Shown here: positions 1-9,966 of the stretch, one piece after another
How the letters are laid out: the number at the start of each line of letters is the position of its first letter
Position numbering within the stretch: position 1 is the first letter of the stretch
DNA from: Spongorhabdus nitratireducens
GTDB taxonomy: Bacteria > Pseudomonadota > Gammaproteobacteria > Pseudomonadales > Endozoicomonadaceae
Reading direction: 5' to 3'
NCBI GenBank assembly: GCA_947387575.1
Contig: CANDOC010000006.1
Span: forward strand, 1 to 64,000
DNA: 64,000 bases
The notes under the pieces: generated by a model
Told to the model about the DNA's origin: nothing
Seen by the model: only the letters and a program-made list of their open reading frames with translations
Databases searched by the model: none
Position numbers and translations under genes: made by a program

Positions 1-56
1 CTCGCCGATGGTAGTGTGGGGTCTCCCCATGTGAGAGTAGGTCACCGTCAGGCTCT
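1..56 (+). rRNA. rrf: 5S ribosomal RNA, 3' part only
   Basis: The first bases read as the 3' half of a 5S rRNA: the GATGGTAGTGTGGGG, CCCCATGTGAGAGTAGG and terminal CAGGCTC segments are typical of gammaproteobacterial 5S genes. The 5' half lies before the window, so an rRNA operon ends here, transcribed rightward. It is followed within 10 bases by a strong intrinsic terminator. The exact 3' end is approximate. Confidence 0.9.
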
Positions 57-61
57 TAATT

Positions 62-96
62 AAAAAGCCCGATAGCTAGCGCTATCGGGCTTTTTT
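62..96 (+). terminator. rRNA operon intrinsic terminator
   Basis: An 11-bp stem (AAGCCCGATAG / CTATCGGGCTT) with a short CTAGCG loop, followed by a T tract, sits directly after the 5S sequence. It terminates the rightward rRNA operon. Confidence 0.9.
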
Positions 97-121
97 CATT
101 GCTGAAGAAAAATAGTTAAAA

Positions 122-149
122 ATAAAAACCGGCAGATAAGCTGCCGGTC
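122..149 (-). terminator. intrinsic terminator of the minus-strand cluster
   Basis: ACCGGCAG/CTGCCGGT stem with a 5-base loop. Read on the minus strand it is followed by a T-rich tract. It lies just past the stop codon of the DUF2505 remnant and faces the rRNA terminator, so it would end leftward transcription from the polysaccharide operon or the remnant. Confidence 0.75.
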
Positions 150-154
150 AAACA

Positions 155-505
155 TTACGCACTTTTAATATACGCGTACTCTTCTTCCATCTGTTTGGTT
201 ATTTCATCACTGACAAAGCCGGTTACAGCCTTGCCAATAATCGGAATGATTGAGCTGGCTTCAATGCGAACCTTATTTACACAACCTTCTTCAGTGGGGC
301 AGAGTCGCATTTCACCCTTGATCTTTACCGGTACGCCATCCAGTTCAACCTGCAGTTTACACAAACGGCTACCGTCTGATTCCTGAGTCCAGGTTTCCCG
401 CTGACGTACCTTGTTCCACTCACCCAGCAGCTTGAATAGCGTCGCTGGCTGGTGCTTCACGCAGCAAATCGATCTTGGTGGTATTACCACATTCGGATTT
501 GGACT
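155..505 (-). pseudogene. DUF2505 family protein, 5'-truncated and frameshifted
   Basis: The C-terminal part (LGEWNKVRQRETW onward, about 85 residues) matches the DUF2505 pattern, in which a FLGPWNTV-like segment leads to a C-terminal SIPLVGGKI-like helix (here SIIPIIGKAVTGFVSDEI). Upstream, family-like sequence (GNTTKIDLLREAPASDAIQ) continues in a different frame that ends in TGA, so a frameshift is needed near position 430. Similarity stops near 505, where AT-rich sequence begins, and the N-terminal half of the roughly 160-residue family is missing. An in-frame ATG at 490 exists but would give an unrelated N-terminus. I infer a housekeeping gene cut off by arrival or rearrangement of the adjacent polysaccharide operon. 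Confidence 0.7.
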
Positions 506-541
506 TCTATTGATTTACGATATCAATTTTATAGATATAAT

Positions 542-1693
542 TTACGCTGTAACCTGAAGCAAAGATTTATATGCTTCTAAGGTTTGATTCAAAACTCTAT
601 CGTTAGAATACTTTGATAGAATTAGACGTCTACCCTCGATACCCATCTCTTTCATTGTTTCAGGATTATTTAATAAGTAAGTTATTGCTTCTTCCAGTTC
701 GGGTATAGAGTTCGGATTAACAGTGAGTCCTGTTTTTCCATCTATTACTGCCTCTTTACACCCAGGAACATTAGTCGTAATTACTGGTTTTTCACAGGCC
801 ATTGCTTCAAGTATGGTTCTTGGTAAACCTTCTCGTGTCAGGCTCGGTTGACATATTAAAGTCGCTGAAGCCATTAGTGTGGGCATGTTTTTTACGTTAC
901 CCAGCCATTCTATTTTTCCTTCGTTTTGCCATTTCTTTAACTGATCTTCAGAAAGGTTACCAGAGGCTATATCGTTATCAATGGCTCCAGCAACTAACAG
1001 CTTGATTCTTAAGCCTTTTTTTCTTGCTTTTTCTACGGCGCTTATTAATACGGTAATTCCCTTGTTTTCGTAAATTCTTGATGCGAAAAGGATTGTTGGA
1101 ATGGCTGGTTTTTGATTAGCTAAGGGCTTAAAAATATTAGGGTCAATACCAGCTCCTGCTGTAATGACTATTGATTGATTACTTAAGCTGGTATGTTTTT
1201 TTATAAAAAATGCGTCATCCGAATTTTCAAAAAGTAATTTGCTTTTATTGTCTTTATAAATCAATTTTATAAGTATCAATATTATTTTTTTTAAAATCTT
1301 AGATTTTTTGTTATTTGATATAAAAATAAAGCCTAACCCAGGAAAGGTGGCTATTTTGGGTAGCGAATACACTTTAGCTATTAAGCCGGCATAAATATTG
1401 GGTTTTATAGTTACTGTATGAATAATATCAGGTTTGATGGTTGACATTATTCTGAAAATGGAATTAACGCTTTTTAATTCAGAAAAAGGGTTGATGCTTC
1501 GTCTGACAAGAGGAAATGGATGAAGTATTACACCAAAAGACTTTATTTTTTCAATATTGCTTTTGTCAGTGATAGATGTTGCAAGATGTACTTCTATCCC
1601 ATTTTGAATAGCAAAAGAAGCTCTGGCGGTCCAGTGAAGCAGAAAGTAAGTATCTACATTAATTACCAGTAACAATTTTTTTGCATGGCTCAT
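542..1693 (-). CDS. GT4-type glycosyltransferase
   Basis: A 383-residue GT-B fold glycosyltransferase. The N-terminus (KKLLLVINVDTYFLLHW) and the long middle linker match the family of bacillosamine- and fucosamine-linked sugar transferases (PglA/WbpH-like). The C-terminal donor-binding half has the group 1 pattern: ILFASRIYENKGI near residue 205, a PSLTREGLPRTILEAMA segment with the family E-x7-E arrangement near 285, and KPVITTNVPGCKE. No signal peptide, so it is presumably cytoplasmic or membrane-associated, adding a sugar to a lipid-linked O-antigen precursor. It is the last gene of the leftward operon, separated by 123 bases from the epimerase gene. The sugar specificity cannot be read from sequence. 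Confident of family, not of donor or acceptor. Confidence 0.85.
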   Translation of the reverse strand: MSHAKKLLLVINVDTYFLLHWTARASFAIQNGIEVHLATSITDKSNIEKIKSFGVILHPFPLVRRSINPFSELKSVNSIFRIMSTIKPDIIHTVTIKPNIYAGLIAKVYSLPKIATFPGLGFIFISNNKKSKILKKIILILIKLIYKDNKSKLLFENSDDAFFIKKHTSLSNQSIVITAGAGIDPNIFKPLANQKPAIPTILFASRIYENKGITVLISAVEKARKKGLRIKLLVAGAIDNDIASGNLSEDQLKKWQNEGKIEWLGNVKNMPTLMASATLICQPSLTREGLPRTILEAMACEKPVITTNVPGCKEAVIDGKTGLTVNPNSIPELEEAITYLLNNPETMKEMGIEGRRLILSKYSNDRVLNQTLEAYKSLLQVTA

Positions 1694-1816
1694 GCTGATT
1701 TATTCGTTTTATAGAAATTATTACTTGTATTTAACTAGCAGTTTATCACTTATGTTCGACGAATGATAAGAGCCAAACAAATAATGTCAGGTCCTTATCA
1801 TTCATCTATATGGTAA

Positions 1817-2818
1817 CTATGAGCCACTATTTTTCTGAAAAATGCTTGGCATTTCTGGCATTTTGTCCATGTTATGTTTTATCCATTCTGCTGTTTTAGT
1901 AAGACCCTCCTCAAGATCCACTTTTGCAGTAAATCCGATTAAGTCAGTTGCTTTATGGGTGCTTGGTATTCGAAGTTCTATATCAGCAGACAGGGCATCG
2001 CGGAAAATAATTTTTGATTTAGACCCCAGTACACGACAGATAGTTTCTGCTAAGCCAAAGATGGTTGTTACCGCACGTGCATTTCCAACATTGAAGGATT
2101 CACCTACAGCTGCTGGATGCTCAAGCCCTTTCATGATCGCATCGACCATATCATCAACGTAACACCATGCCCTTATCTGGCTACCATCACCAAAAATATA
2201 AATATCTTCATTCATGAGGGCTTTTCGAATCATAATCGAAATCGCACCCTCTCCCATTTGTCCGGGACCATATATGTTAAATGGCCTGACTGTGACTGTC
2301 GGCAAAGCATGTTCGCGATGATATGCGTGGGTCAAGTGCTCTCCTGCAAGTTTACTCACAGCATAGGACCATCGAGCTTCTCCTACAGCTCCTGTGACTG
2401 TTTGATCTATCTCTTCAGCCTTAAAAGCGCGGGAGCCGAACACTTCGGAAGTTGAAAACTCAAGAAAGCGTTCAATACACCCGGTTTGGCGAGCAGCCTC
2501 TAGAGCATAAGCTGTACCGAGCATATTAATTCGCATGGTTTTTACAGGATTTTTTACTGTATTATCAATTCCCGCTATAGCTGCAGCATGAACAAAAATA
2601 TGCGAATCTTTTGCTGCTTTTGTAATAGCGTCCTGATCTAATATGTCGCCTTTGACCTTACTAAGGTTCGGGTGATCTGCATAGGTCGTTGTAGATATTG
2701 TGTCACGGGAAAAGTTGTCATATATCGTGACTTTATTTTTATCCAATAGTTTTCCGGCTAAGGTTGATCCAATAAAACCGGCACCGCCCGTAATAAATAT
2801 TTTTTTACCTTCGATCAT
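1817..2818 (-). CDS. NAD-dependent nucleotide-sugar epimerase/dehydratase
   Basis: A 333-residue extended short-chain dehydrogenase. The NAD-binding GGAGFIGS motif is at residues 11-18. The catalytic YAVSK (Tyr-x3-Lys) sits near 152 with a STSEVFG serine/threonine segment near 123, and [10 protein letters not shown] follows near 180. This is the layout of UDP-glucose 4-epimerase/dTDP-glucose 4,6-dehydratase relatives that remodel nucleotide sugars. It shares 4 bases with the upstream glycosyltransferase gene (start ATG in ATGA), so translation is probably coupled. It most likely supplies an activated sugar for the polymer exported by Wzm/Wzt. The exact substrate is not predictable here. Confidence 0.87.
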   Translation of the reverse strand: MIEGKKIFITGGAGFIGSTLAGKLLDKNKVTIYDNFSRDTISTTTYADHPNLSKVKGDILDQDAITKAAKDSHIFVHAAAIAGIDNTVKNPVKTMRINMLGTAYALEAARQTGCIERFLEFSTSEVFGSRAFKAEEIDQTVTGAVGEARWSYAVSKLAGEHLTHAYHREHALPTVTVRPFNIYGPGQMGEGAISIMIRKALMNEDIYIFGDGSQIRAWCYVDDMVDAIMKGLEHPAAVGESFNVGNARAVTTIFGLAETICRVLGSKSKIIFRDALSADIELRIPSTHKATDLIGFTAKVDLEEGLTKTAEWIKHNMDKMPEMPSIFQKNSGS

Positions 2819-4116
2819 CTCGCCACCTTATTGTGATTGGGTTTAGTTTTGGCAAAGTTACGTATGCGGTCAGAAAAACCTTGCTTATCAGCTAGTTGCA
2901 AACCTTTTGCTCCGTACTTTGAGATATAGTCACTTAACCCCTGGCGCAGGTTGCTTTCTGAAATGCAGCATCCATGAAGATAGGTAGCCTCTCCGGGAGA
3001 CAACCACCAGTTATCAGGGGGGGTAAACAAAGCCCGTAGATAGTTTTTTGCAATTTGTTCTGGTTTCCAGTATTTAGATACAAACTCATGCATTTCTCGA
3101 GCTACTTGGGATCGTAGATCTTTGTTCGTAACCAGTTGAAAAAGTGCAGTATCAAGCTCATCAGGATGACAATAGTATGTCGGAGGGAGCTCGACAGGAT
3201 TCATCCACTTTTTCCACTCTGTGCTGGCATATCCGCATACAAGAACCGGTTTTGATAGCCAAGCTGCTTCTGTAGCCAATCCCGGCATTGCATAGTCTGC
3301 ATAGACTTGATCAACGATCAAATCTGCTCTGGAAATTTCTTCGATAACTTTGATGTTGGGAACACCTGAAAGTTCGATATAATCAATCTTTAGTCCTTTT
3401 TTTATAAGTTTTTCTACAGACTTTCGAATAATAGGCGTGCCTTTTGCCTCAGGCCTGCTGGGACAATGCAATACTCGTATATAATTTTTTTTATTATCAG
3501 TTTTATCATTAACAATTGGGTAGTTATATGGATAACAGCATAATCCAATATTTAACCAATTAATATATCTTTTTTCACACAGTTGGGCTTGCGGAGGAAT
3601 GTTGACGACGATGTCTGCATACCTCTCTGTTATACGCATTACCTTTTTCTTTATGTATGTGGCTTTATATAAGGACTTTAGAGGTAGTAGCTTGCCTTTA
3701 TTGTATGCGCCATCAAGGTAGGGTGCTCTTGAATCACATCCATGCATCTGATAAATAATTTTCTTCCCGAACAGCTTTAATATAGGCAGATCAAGAAAAG
3801 CCATAAAACTGCGGTTGGCACAATATATGTAAATATCATGATGAGGTAGTAATCTAAAAAAAAGTATAGATTGCAAAAAAAACTGCAGAACAGAAAATAG
3901 GATCTTGGATACTGGGTTCTTCGCCTTGCGCCTTTTAGTATCAGTTTTTTGTACTTGTCTGATTGGCCATATCTGATCATCCAAGTCGAAACCGAAAGAG
4001 TGCTCACTTAAGTTTATAAAAGTACATTTTAAGCCAAGCCTCTGAAAACCCAATTTCAGGCCTTTATAGTGACCGGCAACTTCAGACAGTCCTATCAGCA
4101 ATCTAGGGTGTTTCAT
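2815..4116 (-). CDS. glycosyltransferase-like protein of the polysaccharide cluster
   Basis: A 433-residue protein with a GT-B-like outline. The N-terminal domain has alternating strands and helices and a hydrophobic stretch near residues 80-95. The C-terminal half contains [18 protein letters not shown] near 230, [18 protein letters not shown] near 290 and a KPVLVCG strand, as in group 1 glycosyltransferases. I do not recognise a specific subfamily. The C-terminal 60 residues after the GT domain are unusual and unassigned. It overlaps the next gene upstream by 14 bases. The AT-rich codon use is shared with the whole operon and differs from tmcA onward. Confidence 0.7.
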   Translation of the reverse strand: MKHPRLLIGLSEVAGHYKGLKLGFQRLGLKCTFINLSEHSFGFDLDDQIWPIRQVQKTDTKRRKAKNPVSKILFSVLQFFLQSILFFRLLPHHDIYIYCANRSFMAFLDLPILKLFGKKIIYQMHGCDSRAPYLDGAYNKGKLLPLKSLYKATYIKKKVMRITERYADIVVNIPPQAQLCEKRYINWLNIGLCCYPYNYPIVNDKTDNKKNYIRVLHCPSRPEAKGTPIIRKSVEKLIKKGLKIDYIELSGVPNIKVIEEISRADLIVDQVYADYAMPGLATEAAWLSKPVLVCGYASTEWKKWMNPVELPPTYYCHPDELDTALFQLVTNKDLRSQVAREMHEFVSKYWKPEQIAKNYLRALFTPPDNWWLSPGEATYLHGCCISESNLRQGLSDYISKYGAKGLQLADKQGFSDRIRNFAKTKPNHNKVAR

Positions 4117-5623
4117 AAAGGATCCGTCTCTTCTTGAAATTTTTCTCAGCCTGTTTGGCTGCCCTGGCCATGGTGTTTTTTACTCTCTCTTTGGAATGCT
4201 CTTTTTTTACCCATTCTCGAGATAGTCTGGATAGTTCACGCAATTGCTGTCGGTCATAATATAGTGAAGATATATGTTCAAAAATATCGTTATCTTCAGA
4301 TGCTGCGAGAATGGGGGGGTGATCTTTAAAGCACCAGGAATTTACGCTTTTGTCGTAGGATGTAACTACAACGGCGCCGCATGAAAGAGCTTTTGGGGTG
4401 ATTAAACCGAATACACCTAATTCGTACTGATCAAGAACAATGTCCGTAGAGCTAAAGTATTTGATAAGACCGCCTTCTGAGACAGGTTTTATCCATTTTA
4501 CAACATCTTCAATTCCCAATTTTTTACAATATGACTTACTTTCTTTCACTTCCTGACCCCAGCCAGGAATAACAAGTTTTACATCCATACCATTATTTTT
4601 ACACTTTTGTATGGCTCTAAAATACTTATCATTACCCTTAACGGCCCAATTTTGTCGAGCTGGAGCAAATAAAACGAGAGTATTGCCTGAAACCTCGAAA
4701 AGCTTTTCGCGAGCAAGATCTCTTGCTTGTCCAGTCAGAGGTTTGTAACGGTCTTCATCAATAGGATGAGGGCAAAAATCATATCTTTTTAGCCCTAACT
4801 CGAGAGCTTTTGAGCGAACATCAGGATTTGTAATAAGTACAAAGTCTGCTTCCCGATATGATTGGGCTAATAACTTTCCTCTTGAGGATCCTTCAAAAGG
4901 AATATCTCTCATTGTTCCTATTTCAATGGCCACGTATGGCTTATTATGATTTAGCAGCATATATATAGGAGATAAGACATAGGCAAAAACAATATCTGCG
5001 TTAGCGGTGGCAATTTTCATCCATCGTACGTGAAATTCATATGTTTTGCAGTCTTCTTTCTCAATCTCCCATTTTTTGCCATATAGTTTTGAAACTTCTA
5101 TTGCATAATCAAAACCTGTGTTGGTCTTTATTTTTTGTCTACTAAAAAAGATGAAGCCATTGAAGTAAAAGTGTTTTAAAAACCGAACCATAAAAGTAGG
5201 AAGCTTCCTGCTATATGGTATTGCTTTGAATATGAATTTTTCTGCGATATGGTGAAAAAAAGACTTTTTTATAGAGTCTTTATGAGTTACTTCTTTTTTT
5301 GAGTTGACTAGTTTCTGCTCTATTTCATTTTCTTTATTGAGCAAGAGATTAAATAATGATCCAGAATGGTACCATTTTGGGCGTTTATAGTCTTTTAGGT
5401 TTGCACTATTTGAGTAGAAATTGTTTTCATCTGGAAAATCTTCAGAATTCAAATCCAAATCATCCCACTCTGGCTGGCTCATGATATGTGTAATATCGTG
5501 GCAGTATAGCTCTATCTGGCATCCAAACTGGTTGAGGATTTTACAGTTTTCATAAGCTACATTAGCAATGTTGCATGTATGAGCTGTAGTTATCTTTCTG
5601 AGGTATTCGCTGTTCTTAGACAT
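4103..5623 (-). CDS. family 1-like glycosyltransferase
   Basis: A 506-residue protein. The second half is recognisably a GT-B donor domain: TLVLFAPARQNWAVKGNDKY near residue 305, VKLVIPGWGQE near 340, and STDIVLDQYELGVFGLITPKAL near 395, followed by CGAVVVTSYD. The first 220 residues are less conserved and basic. No signal peptide. The stop overlaps the start of the neighbouring gene by one base, consistent with translational coupling. The DQYELG segment resembles the D-QY/LG pattern of its downstream neighbour (DQVYADY), so the two transferases may be distant paralogues. Role inferred: assembly of the exported glycan. Specificity unknown. Confidence 0.75.
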   Translation of the reverse strand: MSKNSEYLRKITTAHTCNIANVAYENCKILNQFGCQIELYCHDITHIMSQPEWDDLDLNSEDFPDENNFYSNSANLKDYKRPKWYHSGSLFNLLLNKENEIEQKLVNSKKEVTHKDSIKKSFFHHIAEKFIFKAIPYSRKLPTFMVRFLKHFYFNGFIFFSRQKIKTNTGFDYAIEVSKLYGKKWEIEKEDCKTYEFHVRWMKIATANADIVFAYVLSPIYMLLNHNKPYVAIEIGTMRDIPFEGSSRGKLLAQSYREADFVLITNPDVRSKALELGLKRYDFCPHPIDEDRYKPLTGQARDLAREKLFEVSGNTLVLFAPARQNWAVKGNDKYFRAIQKCKNNGMDVKLVIPGWGQEVKESKSYCKKLGIEDVVKWIKPVSEGGLIKYFSSTDIVLDQYELGVFGLITPKALSCGAVVVTSYDKSVNSWCFKDHPPILAASEDNDIFEHISSLYYDRQQLRELSRLSREWVKKEHSKERVKNTMARAAKQAEKNFKKRRILYETP

Positions 5624-7791
5624 TATTGCTGTACCTCAGATATCCTCTGAATATAGTCATAAAACTGTCCAGATTTCAGTTTTATAGAATACTCTTCTGA
5701 TGCCTCAGCTTCTTTCGTTGTTAACCAGTTATATAAAGATTTATCTTTTGGCTTGTTTATACTATTTATTAAGTTTCTAAAAACGGCTAAAAAATTACTC
5801 CGACTAAATAAATTCCTACTTAAAAAGAAGCGTCTGAACCCCTCTTCTTTGCTAACTATTTGTTCTGGCATATCTGGTCTGTCTATATAGACTTCGAGCG
5901 GACTGATACCATTAAGGTATTCTGTTGCTGACTTATTAACTCCCTCAAAAGTTACATTATCTATAAAGATCAGATCGATAACACCATAGTCGCGACATCG
6001 TTCACTGTTATATATAACATTCCAGATGTCTGTGACTGATTCGCAAACTATTTGTACGTAGTCGTATTGGCCTTTCTGTTCGAAACTAGGCCTTTCAGTA
6101 ATATTGAATAATTCAGATATATCTTTAATTAATGGGGGGTAAGAGTCTGTCCCATTTTTATGGTTTTTAGAGCTTATTATCGCACCCTTATTAAGTGAAA
6201 AACTTGAAGGAAGAGATTTAATGCTCAGAGCCGATCTTTTCAGTATGTCAATACTTCTGTTTGACACTACACTGTCATAGAATGATGCGACGCTTAATAG
6301 ATGAGACTCAATATCATTAATTGTATTGTCTAAAAGAGATTTCTTTTCTGTTACTGAAAGTGATACACCAGTGTTATCATTTTTTTTACCAATAGTGACA
6401 ATGTTTAATCCAGGTTGTCCATCAAGAGATTTTTCCAAATCCTGTAGAGGTACTCTGTAATTTTCATCGAGCAACATATCATAAAAATATGATATCTTCT
6501 GGTTTGTAAATAAATGCTCTATTCGGAAATGCTTTCCGAATATTTCAGGCATTGTGGCATAATCAAAATCGGTATGATAGTCATGCTCTTCAGGTTCAAT
6601 TATGGCTGAAGTATTGTTTGCAATATGTATAATATTTTTCAGGCAGAGGTGAAGAAAGCCTAAAAGTGGATTTTTATATGAAAAGTTTCTTTCGTTAGGT
6701 TCTCGGCAAATAACCTTTCCTTGATCTTTTAGTACACGATGTATTTCAACTAAAACATTATCTACATTTGGGAAGTGGTGCAGCATACCACTGCATAATA
6801 CTATATCAAAGTAACCTTCTGGAAAATCAATGTTTTCAGCATCGCCAACCTGGAATGACATTTCAGGATATCGTCTAATTGCTTCTCGCACCATGCTTTC
6901 TGAAATATCAATCCCGTAATATTCAATTTCTTCTATTATTTTCAAGTGTCGAACCATTGATCCTGGTCCACAACCTAAATCAAGTATTCTTATTTTTTTT
7001 TCTTTATTGTTTAAGCTGCTAATGCTATCTATAACGATATCTGTAAGATATTCGTCCATTATTTGATAGCAGACTGCATCATGATACTTGGCATCATAGA
7101 TGTTGCCATATTGTGCTTCATAGATGATCTCGCAGCGTTTCTGTTTTAAAGAGTCAAATTCAGTTATATTACTTCGCTCAAACCCGAGTATTTTTTGCTC
7201 TAGTTCATCCCAGCTGATTTCATCAATTGTTTTTGAGTTGAAATCTAAAGACAGCAGTTCTTTCTTAATTTCTTCAGAATCAGCAATAATGTAAGAAGCC
7301 TTTTTTAATGCATAATGTAAAATCCGGAAACTTTGATTTTCTTTACTGTTTAATATTTTTATTGTCTGCTTGGTGCAGCAAGCTATATATCTGACCTGTG
7401 CGTGAAGCATAGGTATTGCTGATAGCTGATCGAATGCAAAGATGCAGTCGATATCTAAAGTATTCTTCTGTGCAATCTGTTCTGCTATAAATTTATGCCG
7501 ATAAATGCATTTTTTATCAAGTACGTATTCTTTACCGTCTCTTTTAGAGTCGTTTATCAGTAAATTAATCCATTCATCAGATATTTTTGTGTTAGATATG
7601 TCTAATATTTCTTCAGGATTAACAGTTTCAATATCAGAGCTTTCTCGAAGAGTGTTCATACTCTCTGTGTCTGATTCTTGAAATATTTTTGAGTCCAGGA
7701 TAATAGTAGTGCTTGATGCCACGTTATCATCTATATAAGATTCTGAGGCATTAGATATAGTGCTAATATCCTTTAGTATTAGTGATTTCAT
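5623..7791 (-). CDS. SAM-dependent methyltransferase fused to unassigned flanking domains
   Basis: A 722-residue multidomain protein. A class I SAM methyltransferase lies in the middle, about residues 240-390: IRILDLGCGPGSM (motif I), YGIDISESM, FQVGDAENIDFPEGYFDIV, and MLHHFPNVDNVLVEIHRVLK. Residues 1-230 resemble half of a glycosyltransferase (CIFAFDQLSAIPML then ALKKASYIIADSEEI), but no donor-binding domain is visible, so this part may be degenerate or a scaffold. Residues 440-722 are unassigned; they contain DVIDLIF-type strands and a C-terminal helical region. In ABC-exported O-antigens, methylation of the terminal sugar often caps the chain and is read by Wzt, so a capping role is plausible. 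Start ATG overlaps the upstream gene by 4 bases. Confidence 0.75.
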   Translation of the reverse strand: MKSLILKDISTISNASESYIDDNVASSTTIILDSKIFQESDTESMNTLRESSDIETVNPEEILDISNTKISDEWINLLINDSKRDGKEYVLDKKCIYRHKFIAEQIAQKNTLDIDCIFAFDQLSAIPMLHAQVRYIACCTKQTIKILNSKENQSFRILHYALKKASYIIADSEEIKKELLSLDFNSKTIDEISWDELEQKILGFERSNITEFDSLKQKRCEIIYEAQYGNIYDAKYHDAVCYQIMDEYLTDIVIDSISSLNNKEKKIRILDLGCGPGSMVRHLKIIEEIEYYGIDISESMVREAIRRYPEMSFQVGDAENIDFPEGYFDIVLCSGMLHHFPNVDNVLVEIHRVLKDQGKVICREPNERNFSYKNPLLGFLHLCLKNIIHIANNTSAIIEPEEHDYHTDFDYATMPEIFGKHFRIEHLFTNQKISYFYDMLLDENYRVPLQDLEKSLDGQPGLNIVTIGKKNDNTGVSLSVTEKKSLLDNTINDIESHLLSVASFYDSVVSNRSIDILKRSALSIKSLPSSFSLNKGAIISSKNHKNGTDSYPPLIKDISELFNITERPSFEQKGQYDYVQIVCESVTDIWNVIYNSERCRDYGVIDLIFIDNVTFEGVNKSATEYLNGISPLEVYIDRPDMPEQIVSKEEGFRRFFLSRNLFSRSNFLAVFRNLINSINKPKDKSLYNWLTTKEAEASEEYSIKLKSGQFYDYIQRISEVQQ

Positions 7792-8693
7792 ACATTTATA
7801 GATTTGTTTTGGTTTGTGTTAAGAGCATGTTCATAGATAAAATCTTTGACCTTATGACAAGGCGACCAGTCTAGGTCTTTCTTTATTAAGCTGTTGTCAG
7901 AGAGCATATCACCAATATCATTATCTCCCTGAATGCACTTCGCATTTTTGTTGAGTGCTTGGGAGTATATGTCAACGATTTCTTGAAATGATAATATCTC
8001 ATCACCACATAAGTTATAAACTTTTAGCCCTGAAGGCTCCTTTGCCAGCAGTTTATGTAAGGCTGATATTATATCGTTGCAGTGCAAAGGTTGAATTTTT
8101 GGAGCTCCATCAATATTCAGGATCATTTCTTTTTCCTCCATAATGCTGTTTTTTATGAAGGTAAAGAGTCCTTTCTTTTGAAAAAGCGAAAATGGAAAGT
8201 ATAAGCGTAAAATTGTACAGGGGATTGCATATTGGTCACAATACATTTTTACAAGGTCTTCACCTATCCGCTTTGTGTGGCCGTACACACCAAAGGGGGT
8301 TAGTCTGGAGTCTTCGGAAAAGAAATGTTTTTTTCTATACCCATAAACACCGCCCGTTGATATGAAAATAAAATGCTTTGCTTTTGAAATTCGTGCGAGT
8401 TCAAGAAGCTTTCTTGTAACCTCTACATTAGCCGTCCAGTATTTATCCAGGTCATGCTCGTTGATTGCGGCAGCGGCGTGAATAAATGTAGGTGAATCAG
8501 GAAACTTGCAATCTAATATTGATTCGTCGTGTAATTCAGGGACAATCCTTTGCTCTATTTCAGGCGCACCTTTTGATTTCCTTCTATTGATAGCAATTAC
8601 TTTATATGTATCATGAAGAGACTTGGCAATTTCGCCACCGATCATGCCTGTTTGTCCAGTAAGTATGACTGGTTTTTTGTTAGTTTTGCTCAT
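7788..8693 (-). CDS. NAD(P)-dependent sugar epimerase/reductase
   Basis: A 301-residue short-chain dehydrogenase of the extended type. The nucleotide-binding motif is TGQTGMIGGEIAKSL near residue 12. The catalytic YGHTKRIGED (Tyr-x3-Lys) is near 141, after a STGGVYG segment. This resembles RmlD/WbpP-like or UDP-sugar reductases. It overlaps wzt by 14 bases. The pathway position (formation or reduction of a 4-keto sugar) is an inference from neighbours. The two SDR genes in the operon are different enough in the glycine motif and C-terminus to have distinct roles. Confidence 0.83.
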   Translation of the reverse strand: MSKTNKKPVILTGQTGMIGGEIAKSLHDTYKVIAINRRKSKGAPEIEQRIVPELHDESILDCKFPDSPTFIHAAAAINEHDLDKYWTANVEVTRKLLELARISKAKHFIFISTGGVYGYRKKHFFSEDSRLTPFGVYGHTKRIGEDLVKMYCDQYAIPCTILRLYFPFSLFQKKGLFTFIKNSIMEEKEMILNIDGAPKIQPLHCNDIISALHKLLAKEPSGLKVYNLCGDEILSFQEIVDIYSQALNKNAKCIQGDNDIGDMLSDNSLIKKDLDWSPCHKVKDFIYEHALNTNQNKSINV

Positions 8694-9966
8694 AGCTCTC
8701 TACTTCTATTAAGGACTCCATGTCTACCAAGCCATTTATTGGAGTATGATTCTTGATACTTATGAGGATCGGTGTGTCAGAAAATAATCTGGTTATAATT
8801 TTCTGATTTTGTCTTACTTCAGTTGCTCCGGCTCGAATTAGATAGGAACCTGGGGCGTAACGGCATTTAAACTTGAAATTAACAACTTTGATTTCACCTT
8901 TTTTAGATGAAATCTTGACTCCTTTTTCATACGTGGTATCACCAAATAGCACAATACCCGTATCTCTTTGAGCCCTGAACCCTAAGTTTAAGTTATCAAT
9001 GTCTTGCCTGAAAAGATATTGAATACGGCAGGTGTAGTGCAAATTCTGGCATAGCTCTTTCACTGGTTGGCCTTGCATATCCAGAAAAGATAGATCTTGA
9101 AGGTCTATTCCATCTCCTGACTCTAGGCAGGTATTCTGAAACTGGCTGTAGTCGCGATGCGAGGTTGTGGAAGAATCAGTTTGTTTTGACTCTTGCTTGT
9201 TACTGGTGACCTCAATACGAGAACCTCTTTCATTACTTAAGAGTTTCTCGTATAGCATGCCAACTTCTTTAACGCTTCCTTGCTGAAGTAAGCGTCCTTC
9301 GTGCAACAATAAAGCACTTGTACATACTTCGTATATATGTGATAGAGAGTGAGTGACAAGCAGGACTGTTGAGCCGCTCTGGCAAATCTCTTTTAGCCGG
9401 GTCATGCATTTCTCTTGAAAAAGAGCATCACCAGTAGCTAATGCTTCGTCTACGATAAAAATATCAGGGCGAATGCACATAGCAGTGCTAAAGGTTAGTC
9501 GGCCTTGCATGCCGCTGGAATATGTCTTGAATGGATGATCGATTACAGCTTCAAGCTCGGAAAAAGCGATAATCTCCTCCATTTTTTCACTGATTTCTGA
9601 TTTGCTCATGCCGAGGCACATGCCACCCATTATGATGTTTTCCCGACCTGTATACTCTGGATGGAATCCTGTACCTAATTCCAATACTGCAGAAAGCTTG
9701 CCATTTATCGTAGTGCTTCCCTCGGTGGCATCAAGTGTGCCAGCTAATATCTTGAGCAGCGTGCTTTTTCCTGCACCATTTCTGCCTAAAATACCAACAA
9801 CTTCTCCTCTTGGGATATCAAGGGATATTTTGCTTAAAGCCCATTTTTTTTCATGCTTTTTTTTTCTTGTTATTGCCTCCGCAAACATATCAACTGGTGC
9901 TTTGTAGTACTTGTAGCATTTTGAAACTGAGTTGATGCTTATAGCGATATTATTATCTTCTTTCAT
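8680..9966 (-). CDS. wzt: polysaccharide ABC exporter ATPase with C-terminal glycan-binding domain (Wzt type)
   Basis: A 428-residue ATPase. Walker A is GILGRNGAGKSTLLKIL near residue 59, the signature SSGMQGRLTF near 148, and Walker B DIFIVDEALATGD near 168, followed by the switch His (LLVTHSLSH). After about residue 245 comes an extra domain (about 290-428) of mostly beta character, matching the Wzt C-terminal carbohydrate-binding domain. In ABC-dependent O-antigen systems that domain recognises the modified non-reducing end of the finished chain. It overlaps wzm by 4 bases. The extra domain argues that this exporter handles a capped O-antigen rather than teichoic acid or capsule of the short-ATPase type. 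Confidence 0.92.
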   Translation of the reverse strand: MKEDNNIAISINSVSKCYKYYKAPVDMFAEAITRKKKHEKKWALSKISLDIPRGEVVGILGRNGAGKSTLLKILAGTLDATEGSTTINGKLSAVLELGTGFHPEYTGRENIIMGGMCLGMSKSEISEKMEEIIAFSELEAVIDHPFKTYSSGMQGRLTFSTAMCIRPDIFIVDEALATGDALFQEKCMTRLKEICQSGSTVLLVTHSLSHIYEVCTSALLLHEGRLLQQGSVKEVGMLYEKLLSNERGSRIEVTSNKQESKQTDSSTTSHRDYSQFQNTCLESGDGIDLQDLSFLDMQGQPVKELCQNLHYTCRIQYLFRQDIDNLNLGFRAQRDTGIVLFGDTTYEKGVKISSKKGEIKVVNFKFKCRYAPGSYLIRAGATEVRQNQKIITRLFSDTPILISIKNHTPINGLVDMESLIEVESYEQN

